A stretch of DNA of 64,000 nt. Origin: Cephalopachus bancanus (Eukaryota > Chordata > Mammalia > Primates > Tarsiidae). The DNA is taken from the NCBI GenBank assembly GCA_027257055.1, contig JAPVLO010000182.1:3782001-3846000 (forward strand), read 5' to 3'. Positions 23,629 through 35,268 of this stretch are shown here, one piece after another. The notes below the pieces were generated by a model. That model saw only the letters and a program-made list of their open reading frames with translations, made no database searches and was not told the DNA's origin. Both the position numbers and the translations under genes were made by a program. Every line of letters begins with the position of its first letter. The first letter of the stretch is position 1.

Positions 23629-25380
23629 TAAGCTTGTGTATTTTCAGTGGAAAATAACTTATTTACTTGTTTTAAGTAGAAAACAGTCAAGTATCCGCAG
23701 CCTTCCCTCTCTCAATGCCTACTATTTGTATTGGTATTAATGACTATTCTGTGTCATCTTTTGTTGTTACACATTTGAACACATAACTAAAGCTGAGATG
23801 TGCAGGATTCCTGTGTCCTTCGAACACCGCTCATCCATAGCAGAGTGAAAAGTCTCCGTAAGGACCTGGAGCAGAAATGATTTGTGACTTCCATCAGTAC
23901 CAGTGTGTTACCTCGTGTGGGGAGCGTCCTGACGTTCACGTGTGTGGTCTTTGGCACTGCTGGAAGTCTTCGTAATGTCTTCCCGTCTGAGCAGACCAGC
24001 TCTTTTTGTTGGTGGAAGATGAGCGCTTCGTGGTGTATTCCCTGCGTCGTGGAGCATGCTTTAGGAAGGGGGCAGTAACACGCGCGCCTGTGATTTGCGT
24101 AAAAGCTAGAGGGAGAATCGCCCTACCTTGAGGTGCTCATATCTTCCTGTGAGCCTTCGTTTATCTGTGTCTGCATCTTTGCCGTTTGCTTTGCCTAGAA
24201 GCAGTTGCTTGTCTTTCCTCGAAGGTGAACTTGTAGAGAACGGCAGCTGAGCGCCTTCTCCCTTCCACTGCTGCCCGTTCTGCAGATCGCCACACTGAGG
24301 CCTCCGGGTGGCGCGGGCAGAGAGCGACGTGTGTTGAGGACTGGTCCATCCCGGCCGCGGTTCGGAGACTTATGCTCAGTCTCCGCAGTAACCCCAAGTG
24401 TAGATTTAATGAGGGAGCCAGAGCCTGGAGAGAATGGCCACCGAGCCAGCAGGGGCAGGCCGGGGGGTCCCACTGGCTTCCCTCCTGCCACACTGCGTGC
24501 TCCTGGCTTGGCCCTGAACCTCACTCCTGCGTGCGTCTCCCCTTCAGCCCAGTGAGCCAGCCTGGTCCAGCCTTCCTTCCACCTGCGCATCTGCCTGTCC
24601 CTGATGGTGTGGGTTGATCGTGTTAATGACAAAATACTGGAAAACCGAAGGCTGTAATTTTGAAAAGTTCCCCACAGTCTCACCGCCTACAAATATCTAC
24701 TCCAATAATTCGGTGTCTGTTTTTTGCTCCTTGTCCTTTCTGTTTCTCCCTTGGAATGAGGTCAGGTCTCACTGTTTGATGTGATTGCGTCCCCCCTCGC
24801 TCAGCGTTCTTTGGTGAGCACTTTTCCACGTCCTTGAAGGCGTTTCATAACCGCCATTTTTACTGGTTTCATACCATTCATTGTGTACTTCGAGTATTTT
24901 TTTCCTGAGGTATGCATTAGACATACAGAAGACCTGAAAAATATAGCTCTAAGAGTTTTATGTTAAGAAAATAACCACCTTCTGTTGCTTAGAGTTGGCC
25001 ACTCACTATAATCTGGAATACATGAAGTGAAGGACTCCTACCCTCAGGAAGATTGTAGCTGAGTAGATTAGGAGTTGTGTTTGGCTCACAAAACTGGGGA
25101 AGAGAGAAACTGCATTCGTCACACACAGACCAGGAATGACTGGCTAAGGTTATAGCCAGGGGAGAAGTTATAATGGCATAATGCAGGAGGAAAGGGCAGA
25201 TAGAAACATCTCTCTGTGACTTGGACTTGGAAAAGGAAAGTGTTAAAATCTGAACAAGAAGCAGGACTCCTCTTTTAGGAGTCAGAAGCAAGGAACCAAA
25301 CTGGTTGATATGTGTGCTAAGGGGGCAGGAGGAGGTTGTGGGAAGGTGGGAATTAATTTCACTTTAAAAAGTTGTGTTAA

Positions 25381-25671
25381 GCCGGGCTTGGTGGCTCAGC
25401 CTGTCATCCCGCGCCTTGGGAGGCTGAGGTGAGTGGATTGCCTGAGCCCGCGGGTTCGAGACCCGCCTGGGCAACTTGGTGAGACCTCATCTGTACAATA
25501 AATCAAAAATTAGCTGGGCGTGGTAGCGCACGCCTGTAGTTCCAGCTCCTTGGAAGGCTGAGGCAGAAGGATCGCCGGAGCCCAGCAGGTCGAGGCTGCG
25601 GTGGCCGGGAGTGGCCACTGTGCTCCAGTCTGGATGACAGAGTGAGACTCCAACTCAAAAAAAAAAAAAAA
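25381..25671 (+). mobile_element. Young Alu, sense (exemplar of the derived subfamily)
   Basis: The left arm shows TGGCTCAGCCTG and the perfect hairpin GCGGGTTCGAGACCCGC (25450-25466). The mid linker is ACAATAAATC and the 3' end ACTCCAACTCAAAA. It landed directly against a 5'-truncated older Alu. Confidence 0.95.
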
Positions 25672-25675
25672 GTGT

Positions 25676-25878
25676 TGAAGACCAGCCTGGGCAAGCAACA
25701 TAGTGAGACCCTGACTCTACCAAAAAAAAAAAATAGCCAGGTATGGTGGTGCACACCTGTAGTCCTAGCTTCTTGGGAGGCTGGGGAGTTTCAGAAGTTA
25801 GAGGCTACAGTGAGCTATGATTGCTCCACTGTACTCCAGCCTGGGTGACGCAGTGAGACTTTGTTTCTTTAAAAAATA
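25676..25878 (+). mobile_element. Old Alu, 5'-truncated, sense
   Basis: Starts at GAAGACCAGCCTGGGCAAGC within the left arm and runs through the right arm to an A-rich tail. Confidence 0.85.
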
Positions 25879-26997
25879 AACAACGACAAAAAACCCTAAA
25901 CTTGCATTGAGTCATTAATGCAGACAAGGCACTCACTCGAAGGGACCAAGAAAAAACACAAGCGCCTAGAAGAGCAGAAGCAAAGGGAGAAAAGCGGGGG
26001 AGGGGATGCTTCTGAGGAACCAGAAGCCTGATGGTCTCTGATCGTGTTGTCCCTCCCACAATGAGTTTCCATACCCGCTGGCCACAGGAGCCTCCTTGGA
26101 CACGGGAGCCCGGAATACTGTCGGACTCTGCAGGGGCGGAGCGCCCTAGAGCACCCGTTGTCCGTAGGAGGGCTCTCTGACAGCTTTGGGGCTGCACACC
26201 CGCTGTGTCTCTGGAAAGATCAGCTGAGGAGGGGCCGTGTGAGTTTGAGTCACCTGTGACTCTTCTCCATCCTGCCGCCTTCGTCCTCAGGCATACTCGC
26301 CTCCCTGGGAGGGCTGGGCTGACGCGCTGTGCTCGATGCCTGTAGCTGGTTCCTAGGCCTCCCCCTGCCAGCAGCGCACACTGATTCCAGGTGCGCGGGG
26401 GATGCGGAGGGACTTGGCAGAGCCCCACAGAGCAGTAGGGACCCAGCCTTGTGCTCACCTGCGCGCGGCAGTAAGCCAATTCGTGGAAAGTCTGGGACAG
26501 CACTTGGGAACTGCTCCTGTTTGGTCTTCACCCAAGTAGGATCTGATTTGGTGTCTTGACTTCTGCTGATGTTACCTTGGCCTCTCCGATGAACATTTTA
26601 TAAACAGAGCCAAAGGGAGGCCTTTTTAGGAGCTAGGAGTGAAAATTATTTGTTTAGAATCTACTGCAATGAGCCAAAAAAAAAAAAAGGAAAAGGAAAG
26701 AAAAGGCAGCAAAAGAAACAGATTAGATTAAAGCTTGTCTTGTGGCATTTGTGAGCTGCGAATCACTTGCTTGGGGTCCTTCTCTGTGGTTATTCCGTGT
26801 CTCCCACATAAATGGGGAAGGATACTTTGTCCACGACCATCTTCCCGAGACATCCGTGCTCAGCGGGAAGGGGCCTTTCAGTTCTGTCGTCTGTCGTTTG
26901 GCTGCAATCCTTGGAGAGACATTGACCTCCTTGGGCTCACTATGGCTGACTCAGTAAGCTACATGCCCTCAGTGGTAGTGTAAATTCAGAATTTACA

Positions 26998-27588
26998 GAA
27001 TGGATATATTAGCTTCCTAGGACTGCTGTCGCAAGTTACCGCAGATGTGAAAGCTTAAAACAAAATAGTCTCTCTGTTCCAGAGGCCAGGAGTCCAAAAT
27101 CAGGGTGTCACCATAGCCATGTTCCCCTGGGAAGAACCAGGGGCGAATCCTCCTTTGCTACTTCCAGCTTCTAGTGGCCCCAGGCAGTTTCCGGTTTGTG
27201 GCTGCATCACTTCTACCTGTGCCTGTGTCATCACATGACTTCTTCTCTCTGTGTGTTCGCTCCTGTTCTTCTTTTTTTTGAGTTGGAATCTCACTCCTTC
27301 GCCCAGGTTGGAGTGCAGTGACACGCATGCTCACGGCCACCCCAGCGTTGACCTGCTGGACTCCAGCGATCCTTCCACCTCAGCCTTCCGAGTAGCCAGA
27401 GCTACAGACGCTCACTACCACGCCCGGTTTTTTTTTTAAGACTTTATTGTAGAGACGAGGTCTCGCCAAGTTGTCCGGGCTGGTCTCAAACCCGCAGACT
27501 CAGGCAATCCACTCGCCTCGACCTCCCAAAGTGCTGGGATGACAGGCTGAGCCACCGAGCCCGGCCTCTCCTGTTCTTAAAATGACAT
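26998..27588 (-). mobile_element. MLT1-type LTR (ERVL-MaLR), antisense, split by an Alu
   Basis: TTAGCTTCCTAGGACTGCTG is the reverse complement of the MLT1 3' end, followed by the expected CCAGAGGCCAGGAGTCCAAA and TTCCAGCTTCTAGTGGC blocks. The Alu at 27271-27567 interrupts it. It is a solitary old LTR with no viral coding sequence. Confidence 0.75.
27271..27567 (-). mobile_element. Alu, antisense, inside an MLT1 LTR
   Basis: Dimer flanked by the perfect TSD CTCCTGTTCTT at 27260-27270 and 27568-27578. Confidence 0.93.
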
Positions 27589-27589
27589 T

Positions 27590-28147
27590 AGTTGTCTTAG
27601 CTTGGCTGCCATAGCACAATACTACAGATTGGGGAGCTTAAACAACGGAAATGTATTATCTCATGGTTCTGGAGACTGGAAGTCTGAGCTCAGGATGCCA
27701 GCATGGTTCTGGTGAGGGCTCTCCTCCTGACCTGCAGAAGGCCGCCTTCTCACTGTGTCCTTGCTTCATGACCTTTCCTTGGTTCATGCGCCTGGAGAGA
27801 GAAGAGATCTCTGTCTCTCCCTTTCTCCCTCCGTCTTCCTCTTCCTCCCCCTCTTCTTCTAAGGCCACCAGTCCTGCTGGACTGGGATCCCACCCTATGA
27901 CTTCATTTAGCCTTAATTGCCTCCGAAAAGCCCTATCTCCAACCACAGTCACGTTGTGGGTTAGGAGGGAGACACAGTCTCCAGTCCATAGCACCAGCCA
28001 CTGGATTGAGGGCCCACGCTAATCCCATATGACCCCGTGCTGGCTAATTGCGTCTGCAGAGACCCCGTTTCCAAATATGGTCGCACGCTGAGGTTCCAGG
28101 TGGACAGGAATTTGGGGAGAGCACCCGTCAGCCACCACAGGGGGTTG
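27590..28147 (-). mobile_element. Second MLT1-type LTR, antisense
   Basis: GCTTGGCTGCCATAGCACAA, TTAAACAACGGAAATGTATT, GGTTCTGGAGACTGGAAGTC and AACCACAGTCACGTTGTGGG follow the antisense MLT1 order. A CT-rich stretch is expanded near 27815-27860. It abuts the first copy in the same orientation. Confidence 0.75.
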
Positions 28148-28542
28148 CAGGGCGCATACTGTCCTTCCCTCCCAGGTCTCAGTGAACAGCCACAGCGCCA
28201 GCCTTACACGAGTTCTTCCACAGATGTTTCATGGAGATATAAATAGAAATTATGTCAGAATGAAGCATGTTTCTGCATACAGTGATGAGTAGGGTACACA
28301 GGGCCTGTGCTTTAGCCGTTTTTCTTGGATTTCCTTCCACCTCTCTGCATATAGCACTTTCCAAAAGACGTGCAGCATGGCTGTTGCTCACCATGTAGTA
28401 ATACCGTTGAATGGCGCGTACTGTCATGTCATACTGTCGTGTGGTTATCACGCTCACGTAGCTAGTGGTGGACATTCAGTTTGCTTTGAGCCCATAAAGT
28501 AAAACAGCCTCCTCTTCCTTCTTTGTCCCTTGTCCCTCCCAG

Positions 28543-29034
28543 ATTCCGCGCTCCAAGTGGACACAGTGGTCCCCAATGCCACGGTGACTGAGAAGGCGGC
28601 TTTCCAGCTAGACTGTAGCATCGTGTCCCGCTCGAGTCAGGACTCCCGCTTTGCTGTGGCCTGGTATTCCCTGAGGACTAAAGCCGGAGGGAGGAGGGGC
28701 AGCCCTGGCCTGGAAGAGGAGGAGGAGGACACGGAGGAGGACGAGGAGGACGAGGAGGAAGAAGAGGAGGAGGACGACCCCACCGAGCGGACGGCCCTGC
28801 TGAGCGTGGGCCCTGACGCTGTCTTCGGCCCAGAGGGCAGCCCCTGGGAGGGCAGGCTTCGCTTCCAGAGGCTCTCCCCAGTGCTCTACCGGCTCACGGT
28901 GCTGCAGGCAAGCCCCCGAGACACGGGCAACTACTCGTGCCACGTGGAGGAGTGGCTGCCTAGCCCGCAGAAGGAGTGGTATCGGCTGACGGAGGAGGAA
29001 TCGGCCCCCATCGGCATCCACGTTCTGGAAGCAA
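28543..29034 (+). CDS. IGSF3: IGSF3 exon encoding Ig-like domain 8 with an acidic tract
   Basis: The exon follows CCTCCCAG (ends 28542) and precedes GTGAGT at 29035; it is 492 bases long with phase 1 ends. It encodes the membrane-proximal Ig domain: LDCSI (first cysteine), VAWYSL (core tryptophan), YSCHVEEWLP (second cysteine and EWI-type motif), with NAT and NYS sequons. Between the C' and D strand regions it carries 22 residues made of Glu, Asp and one Thr (28713-28778), encoded by GAG/GAC/GAA repeats. Human IGSF3 has a comparable but differently composed acidic run, as I remember it. The last codon is a serine split with the next exon. Confidence 0.97.
28713..28778 (+). repeat. IGSF3: Coding GAG/GAC repeat (acidic tract) in IGSF3
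   Basis: Twenty-two codons, all Glu or Asp except one Thr, built from GAG, GAC and GAA. It is a coding trinucleotide-type repeat and likely to vary in length. It would form a strongly negative loop on Ig domain 8. Confidence 0.9.
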
Positions 29035-31171
29035 GTGAGTCTGCCCGGTTCCCGAGGAAGGATGTCGCTGTGGACTCCCACTGTGTCTGGAGGATACATT
29101 CAGGGCTTGATTATGGGTCGATACGCAGTTTTCTTAACTGTGATGGGCATTTATTAGCAGGAGTTGGGCTGTGGTAGGACTTGGTGTACTAGTTCATAAG
29201 TGGACCCTTCATTGGCATGCAAAAAACGAGGGGGAGGAATTCAAGTGATAATATACCAAGTAAACTTGATGATCCACCATACTGTGTCTTAGGAAGATTT
29301 CATTCGACAGGTATGTAATTAAATGTGACTTGGTTACTTTTTTTTTTTTTTTTTAACTTTTTTTTTTGAGTTGGAGTCTCGCTCTGTCACCCAGACTGGA
29401 ATGCAGTGGCCGATCCCGGCCACCGCAGCCTCGACCTGCTGGGCTCCGGCAGTCCTTCCGCCTCAGCCTTCCAAGTAGCTGGAATTACAGGCGCGCGCTA
29501 CCACGCCCAGCTAATTTTTTGATTTACTGTAGAGATGATGTCTCGCCAAATTGCCCAGGCGGGTCCCGAACCCGCGGGCTCAGGCAATCCACTCACCTCA
29601 GCCTCCCAAAGGTGCGGGATTACAGGCTGAGCCACCGAGCCCGGCTGACTTTGTTACTTTTTAGAATATAGAACCTCGTCTCTCATTAGTGAATTCGTGT
29701 TTTGGACCCACAAGGGGAAGGAGAAAAATGATGCCTGAATCCCTTTCTGGCATTCTTTTCTTTTCTCAAGTTTTTGGGTCATGATTATTTTGGAGGGGGA
29801 CTTGGAGGTTTAGGTGGATTTTGCGAGGGCTGTGATGTTACAGGAGAGCTGGGAGGAGCTTAGCAACGGCCCTGTGGCTACAGAAGAATCCAGAACACAG
29901 AGTTCCCCTTATACGGAGGGACTTCCACCGTGAACAGAGACTAGAGGAAGTACTTGCTGGCCCGAATTATTTGTTGTAATAAGACACTCTTTTGTTTGGC
30001 CTTCTATCAAAATGTGGAATATATCAAATTGAAAACAGTGTTTGTTATAGTTGAATTAGCCTATGATACAGAAATTGAAAAATTTTTTTTGCTGGAATGT
30101 TCCATTTCTTTCCAGTCAAAACATTTTACCACATAATTTTGATTTGAGTTTTGGCCAATATTTTTTTGCCTTGATCACCTCCTGTTTTAATTGTGTTAGA
30201 ACCACATGAAAATTGGGTTTTTGTAGGTCAAAAATGGTTGACTATCAGTAATTTCATAGACTTTGGAAATCCAGTAAGGGTAATAAGTATGTGTTACATT
30301 TTCAGCAGTATGATGGAAGGGAAAGCAGAAAAAAACCCCAATCATACATAGACCACCTAATGATCTGCTGAATAACCCACTGTCTAAAAGTGGAAGGAAA
30401 GGTGTTTAGGCCACATTTTATCTGTCCATTATAGATGCCCATCATTATTAAGCTTCCTGGAGTACAGGGATCACCCAGCAGCCGAATTCTACAGAAAAAA
30501 AACGTGGGCTTCCAGAGGCCAGGCTCCTGCTGAGGTCTAATGAGTTGTAACGCAGCCGTCTACCTCGCTCTCAGGGTGCCTGCTTTCACTCCTTTCCACG
30601 TCTAGCTGTAACTAACACTGTGTTCTATGCAGCCGTAGACACACTGTGGACATTTATAAATGGCCTGTAATGACGTCTTAATTGATAACGTTTATCAGGT
30701 AAGCATCGTTTCTGGTAAGACTGCTCTCAGAAGCTGGCAGGAAGGGAACACGTTATATCCCAAAGAAGGAAGTTTGTAGCAGAATTAAGTGCAAGGGGAC
30801 ACGTAAAACATGACCATGTGGGGGCGTCGGACTGAACCGGAGCAGCTTCTTTCCTGTCCTAGACACAGTTGAGTTCACAGTCAATCAATTACACTTGACG
30901 ATCCGGCTTTCCAAGCAGCCGTAACGGGTCTTAGTGGAAACCCAAAGCATCGCTTTGCTGGAACTTCCAGTTGTGAGTCGCAAGAGGCCTTGTTGCGAGA
31001 AAGAGAATGTGAGGGCCCTCTCCCGCCAAGAGTGGCGGTGGGGGAAAGGAAGGATGGTGCGGGGGTGCCTCCCAGGACCTTCTGGCCAGTCCGGGGAGGT
31101 CCTCAGAAGCCAACGTGGGCGGTCCCGGTTCTCAGCCCTCACTGTCTTGTCTCCCTCGTGCTTCCTTTCAG
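29035..31171 (+). other. IGSF3: IGSF3 last intron
   Basis: Bounded by GTGAGT and TTTCAG. One Alu lies at 29345-29645. The stretch 29665-31170 is repeat-poor and AT-rich and shows nothing I can name. Confidence 0.9.
29345..29645 (-). mobile_element. Young Alu, antisense
   Basis: Dimer with a long T tract interrupted by AAC. TSD TGACTTGGTTACTTTTT / TGACTTTGTTACTTTTT. The B-box hairpin is preserved with one loop change. Confidence 0.93.
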
Positions 31172-31422
31172 GTCCCACCCTCCAGTCAGTCATCTGCTCC
31201 AACGACGCCCTCTTCTACTTCGTCTTCTTCTACCCTTTCCCCATCTTTGGCATCCTCATCATCACCATCCTGCTCGTGCGTTTCAAGAGCCGGAACTCCA
31301 GCAAGAACGCGGATGGGAAGAACGGGGTGCCCCTGCTGTGGATCAAAGAGCCACACCTCAACTACTCCCCGACTTGCCTGGAGCCCCCAGTGCTCAGCAT
31401 CCACCCAGGGGCCATAGACTAA
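31172..31422 (+). CDS. IGSF3: IGSF3 last exon: transmembrane helix and cytoplasmic tail
   Basis: The exon follows CCTTTCAG (ends 31171) and completes the split serine codon. It encodes a short stalk (PTLQSVICSND), a hydrophobic helix rich in Phe, Ile and Leu (from ALFYFVFF to ITILLV), a stop-transfer RFKSR, and a tail of about 45 residues ending in the acidic GAID before TAA (31420-31422). The helix anchors the eight-Ig ectodomain in the plasma membrane. It carries no ITIM or other obvious signalling motif. Stalk cysteine ICSN could be palmitoylated or disulfide-bonded, which is inference. The six coding exons here give about 788 residues, roughly two thirds of the 1.2 kDa-residue-scale human protein (about 1,190 residues). 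Confidence 0.97.
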
Positions 31423-34335
31423 GGGGACGCCCAGACGGACGTCGGCCACGGAGGAGCCGGGGCGCTCCCTTCTTGCCTCTTGCTCTGTGATCGGACAGTG
31501 GACAGCGCCCAGACTCTGGGCGCCTGTGCAGAAGACTGTCAGACTTGAACTGTGTTCCGAGTTCCCGATCAGTCACAGAGACAGACTGCCCCTACGTGGC
31601 GGTCCCAGTTGGTTAGCTCTTCGCGCGCAAAAGTTGTGATCTGCCGTCGTAGGTTCCTGTTTCTGTTTTTAGTAATGTAGTGAGTAGCTCCAGGTGCCAC
31701 ATCTACTCACGGATTTATCTAGTATCCTCAGATAGATGTTACAGGGGTTCTTATTCTTTGTAATGGACTCTTTTGAAATCCCTTTGGCTTACCCTTTTTG
31801 GATTCCATAATGTTGTGGACGAATTTCTCTGACATACAACTGATGGCAAAAGGAAGGACGAACTTTCTAGTGATGAGAAATCTCTTCCAAGACTTTTTGT
31901 TTTTGCACATTTGAAAATGCCACCCATGGATCGTTTTTTTGTGTTTTTTGTTTTTTTTTACTTTCTTAACAAGACTTGAAAATTGTGTGTAGTGTGGGCA
32001 ACATTTGTATCTTTCCCCTCAGCTGGAATTGTTGGAGCCACTTTGTAGTCAAGATGAAAGCAGTGAATTGTGCTTCAAAGGACTGTGTGTGTACAAGAGA
32101 AATCCTGCGTAACTCTGGAGTAGATGGTGTCCAGCCTGTCAAGGAGGCAGAAGAGGCTTCAGCCCAGCCTTGCAAGAAAGCCATCTTGGAGAAGGGGTCA
32201 ACTGCTCCAGACGGCACACACTTGCCAAGTTAGAGTGGGCAGAGGGCGGCTGTCACCAGCTGCTGGCTTTCAGCTTGATCAAAGCCATTGATTAGAGAAG
32301 AAAGGGAAGAGGTGGTTGCCGGCTTGATCCGTGCTGCAGGGGCAGCCGCTCACTGATGACTGTGAGCAGGTGGGCTTTTGTCTTCAGGTGCTTTGCCAAA
32401 ATTTTAGCGTCTAGGGAACCTGGAGCAGGGACAGCCCTGAGCCGAGCACAGGGTCCAAGCGGCCACCCCACACACCTGATGGAGGGCACGGGGCTGGCCG
32501 ACACTTAACATGGTGGGACACTGAGGGCGGAGGGAGCTTCCAGGGCCTGACGGAGGAGAGCACAGGGGAATGACTACCTCCCAGGAGGTGTCAGGATTAG
32601 GGTTTTCTTCTTCCTTCCATTGAGATGTTCCTCAGTGATACTAATGTCTTCCTTATTCACCTGTTAGCCCTGTCTCTCACTGCCATAAGCATATCAGCCT
32701 GGGGTGGGTGGGTCTAGACACAGCCCTTCGTAACCCTGTCTTTTGACCTCATCTCAGCAGATAGTAATCACATGCGTTGTCTGTGAGGTCTCCCCCCCTT
32801 CCCTTTTTTGGTGGTTTTGGGTTATTTGGTGGTTCGTTATTATGGTGGCTTTTGATTTCTGTGCCCCGTAAGCCCCACAAGGGCCAATGTCACCCTGTTA
32901 TCTGACACTATCGGATCAGATGCTTGTCTCCCCGAGGCATCATCGGTTGCAGAAGTTCCCTTTTACCCTTTCCATGAAGATGTTTCTATGCCCTTGCTTT
33001 CCCGAATTTTGCTGGCCAAGTACGCCATCTCCCTCCCTTTGGGAACTTGCACCTTGACTTCCAAACTGCAGTCCAACGGGGGTCCCAATTTGGAAAAAGC
33101 CACCAGGGTTTCTGGAACTGGGTCTGACCAGAGAGAACCCTGTGGAGCCCAGTTCTGAGGATGAACAGCACAGACGGGGGGGGGGGCTGTGGGAGTCCCC
33201 AGGCCACGTGGCCAGCGATCGCTTCGGGGTCTACAGATGTGCAGGCAGCTCTGGCCGCTCAACAGGGGCTCTGCTGAGTCCCAGCTTAGGGGGGAGCAAG
33301 GCGACCACCCGGCAGGTTGTGACAGACGGACGGGGACCTGCCCCGCCCCGCCCCCCAGATCCCCCAGGACCCTCCCTGAGACGGCGTGCAGGCACCGCCA
33401 CCTTAATCCTGCTGTTGTCCGACACGCCGGTTCTCATCTGTTATGCTGCATCAACACATTAGAGGTACAGAATCAGCTCAGCCTTGAAGAAGGAAGGTCT
33501 GTTGCTTCATTTCTTCACTTCAGGGGTGTGGGCTTTCAGTGGGGATATGCTGACTCCTCATTTAGAGGCGGAGTCAAGGCGGAAAGATGACTGACTGTCC
33601 CTCTGTCTGGACGGAAGAATGCCAGAGGGCTGGCTGCGACTGCGCCACGGAACTCAGAATTCCCTTTGGATCGGTTCACAGCGGCAGACAAGGAGGTGCT
33701 GTGCGTCATTACGTATGTAAAGCATGGCAGGAACTTTAAAGGAAAAAAAAGAAGAAACCGAAGCCAGTATTTTAATAATTGCGGTTTGTGTGTGTTTTCT
33801 ATTGGGCTGGGGGATGCCATCAAAGGTTGAGCTTTTCGAGCTTGCTATGAAAAACCCCAGGACCTTCTTTTTGGGGCCATTTCTACGGAAATGTGGTGTC
33901 AGGTGGATGGGAATGTTGCCCTCCAGTGGCTGTGAGGCCGCCTTGCACATTGTCTGCTGGAGCTTTGGTCCTCTGCAGCCAGGAGAAGAAAGCTCTGGAA
34001 TCCTCTCTTGACTTACTAGTCTACAGTGTTGCATTTCTGAGAAACGACACTGTGCTAGGCGCATTCAAGGACGTGACTGTGACCGCACCCGCTTTCACCA
34101 GGGTGTTCCTGTAGCAAGTTTTCTCATTCTTTTCAAACAATGGTTTCTCTGCGGTCATTACCGAAGGAAAAAAAAAGAGATGGGGTAAGAACACTACCCA
34201 TGCATGATGGAGAGAGCTGTTGATTTGTTTTTTGTTTTTTTAAGGAAAACTATTTGTAAGATGTTGCACTAAAACATTTTATATACACTTCAGAGACCTG
34301 TAGTAAATTATGTTGAAAATATGGCTGTTTACATT
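31423..34335 (+). other. IGSF3: IGSF3 3' UTR (end estimated)
   Basis: About 2.9 kb after the stop codon has no SINE or LINE, although the flanks are full of them, as expected of a transcribed and constrained 3' UTR. No AATAAA occurs near the estimated end; AGTAAA at 34302-34307, a known weaker poly(A) signal, is followed by T/GT-rich sequence. Canonical AATAAA hexamers further on, at 35263-35268 and 35572-35577, are alternatives. It includes a run of 13 G at about 33178-33186 and T-rich tracts near 31935-31960. Confidence 0.6.
34302..34307 (+). terminator. IGSF3: Candidate poly(A) signal AGTAAA
   Basis: AGTAAA sits before ATTATGTTGAAAATATGGCT and a T-rich stretch. It was chosen because repeats resume soon after it. 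Cleavage here is a prediction. Confidence 0.4.
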
Positions 34336-35262
34336 TACTGGAGTCTTCTTTCTTTCCCGTCACTTAATCAGCCGCTCTCCTGTGCGGTGGGGACCTACAC
34401 TTCCACCCTTGGCATTGGCTCGCTAGGTTCCGGGTTGGTGAATTGCAGCCCTTCTTACCAGGGCCCAGGCCCAGCCTTCAGCGGTGCCTTGTCCAAATGA
34501 TAAAACACACCTCTTCCTCAAGACACTTTACTGCCATCTGCTGAAACGTAGCATAATGAATGCACACCTCTACCCTGATCAAGGCTGTGCTGCCCCTGGA
34601 GCTGTGCAACACACAACATACCTGGAGCCCGATGGGCAGGTGCGGAAGGTAGCTCTTACGACCTCTAGCTGTTTGTGGTGGGGAAGGAGGGGGAATGAGA
34701 GGGTGAGAGAAACCCAGCGAGGAGGGGAGCAGGGATCCAGGACTCCCTTCCCTGTGGCTTCCAGGGCTTCCTTAGCAAGCGGTGCTGGCCTGGCCATGAG
34801 ACGGCCAGCGTTTTCCAGAATGGAGGCAAGAGTGCGCGCTGTAGGTTCCTGTTCTGGAAGACTGCTCAGTCCCAGTGCTGGGAGGAAGGATGCTAGGTTG
34901 ATTAAAGCCATAGCAGTGATCTATGATTCATCAGAACCGTCTGTAATTCTTTAAAAATTCATAGAACTAGAGGGTAAAAAGCAGAGAGAAGGTATTTCCT
35001 TTTTTTTCCCTTCCCCTTTTTCTAAGTCCAAGACTTTCAGAGGCTCAAGTGTGTGCTTTCCTCTGCTCCCCAGCACCATGTGCTGCGTCCTTATCAACTT
35101 CTTGCAGCTGCTGGTTTGGCCAGGAGTTGAAATGTGATTGTATATCCCTTGCTCACAATGATTCTGTGTTGAGTCCTGTGTATTATTTTTTGCCTAGTTG
35201 CCCCCCCCAAATGCTCTCTTTCTGCCAGGGAACATTTTAAACAGGGCACTGGGGTATTATGG

Positions 35263-35268
35263 AATAAA
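35263..35268 (+). terminator. Alternative poly(A) signal AATAAA
   Basis: Canonical hexamer in GGAATAAAATTACTCC, with GTGCCCTTTGTG downstream. It would extend the IGSF3 3' UTR to 3.9 kb if used. A second one lies at 35572-35577. Confidence 0.3.

Larger units (their letters stand above)
22703..28542 (+). other. IGSF3: IGSF3 intron between Ig domains 7 and 8
   Basis: Holds five Alus or Alu pieces and two antisense MLT1 LTRs. The stretches 22745-22980, 23650-25370, 25890-26990 and 28150-28540 contain nothing I can identify, apart from A-rich runs near 26676-26715; 24640-24960 may be an eroded L1 remnant. Confidence 0.9.
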
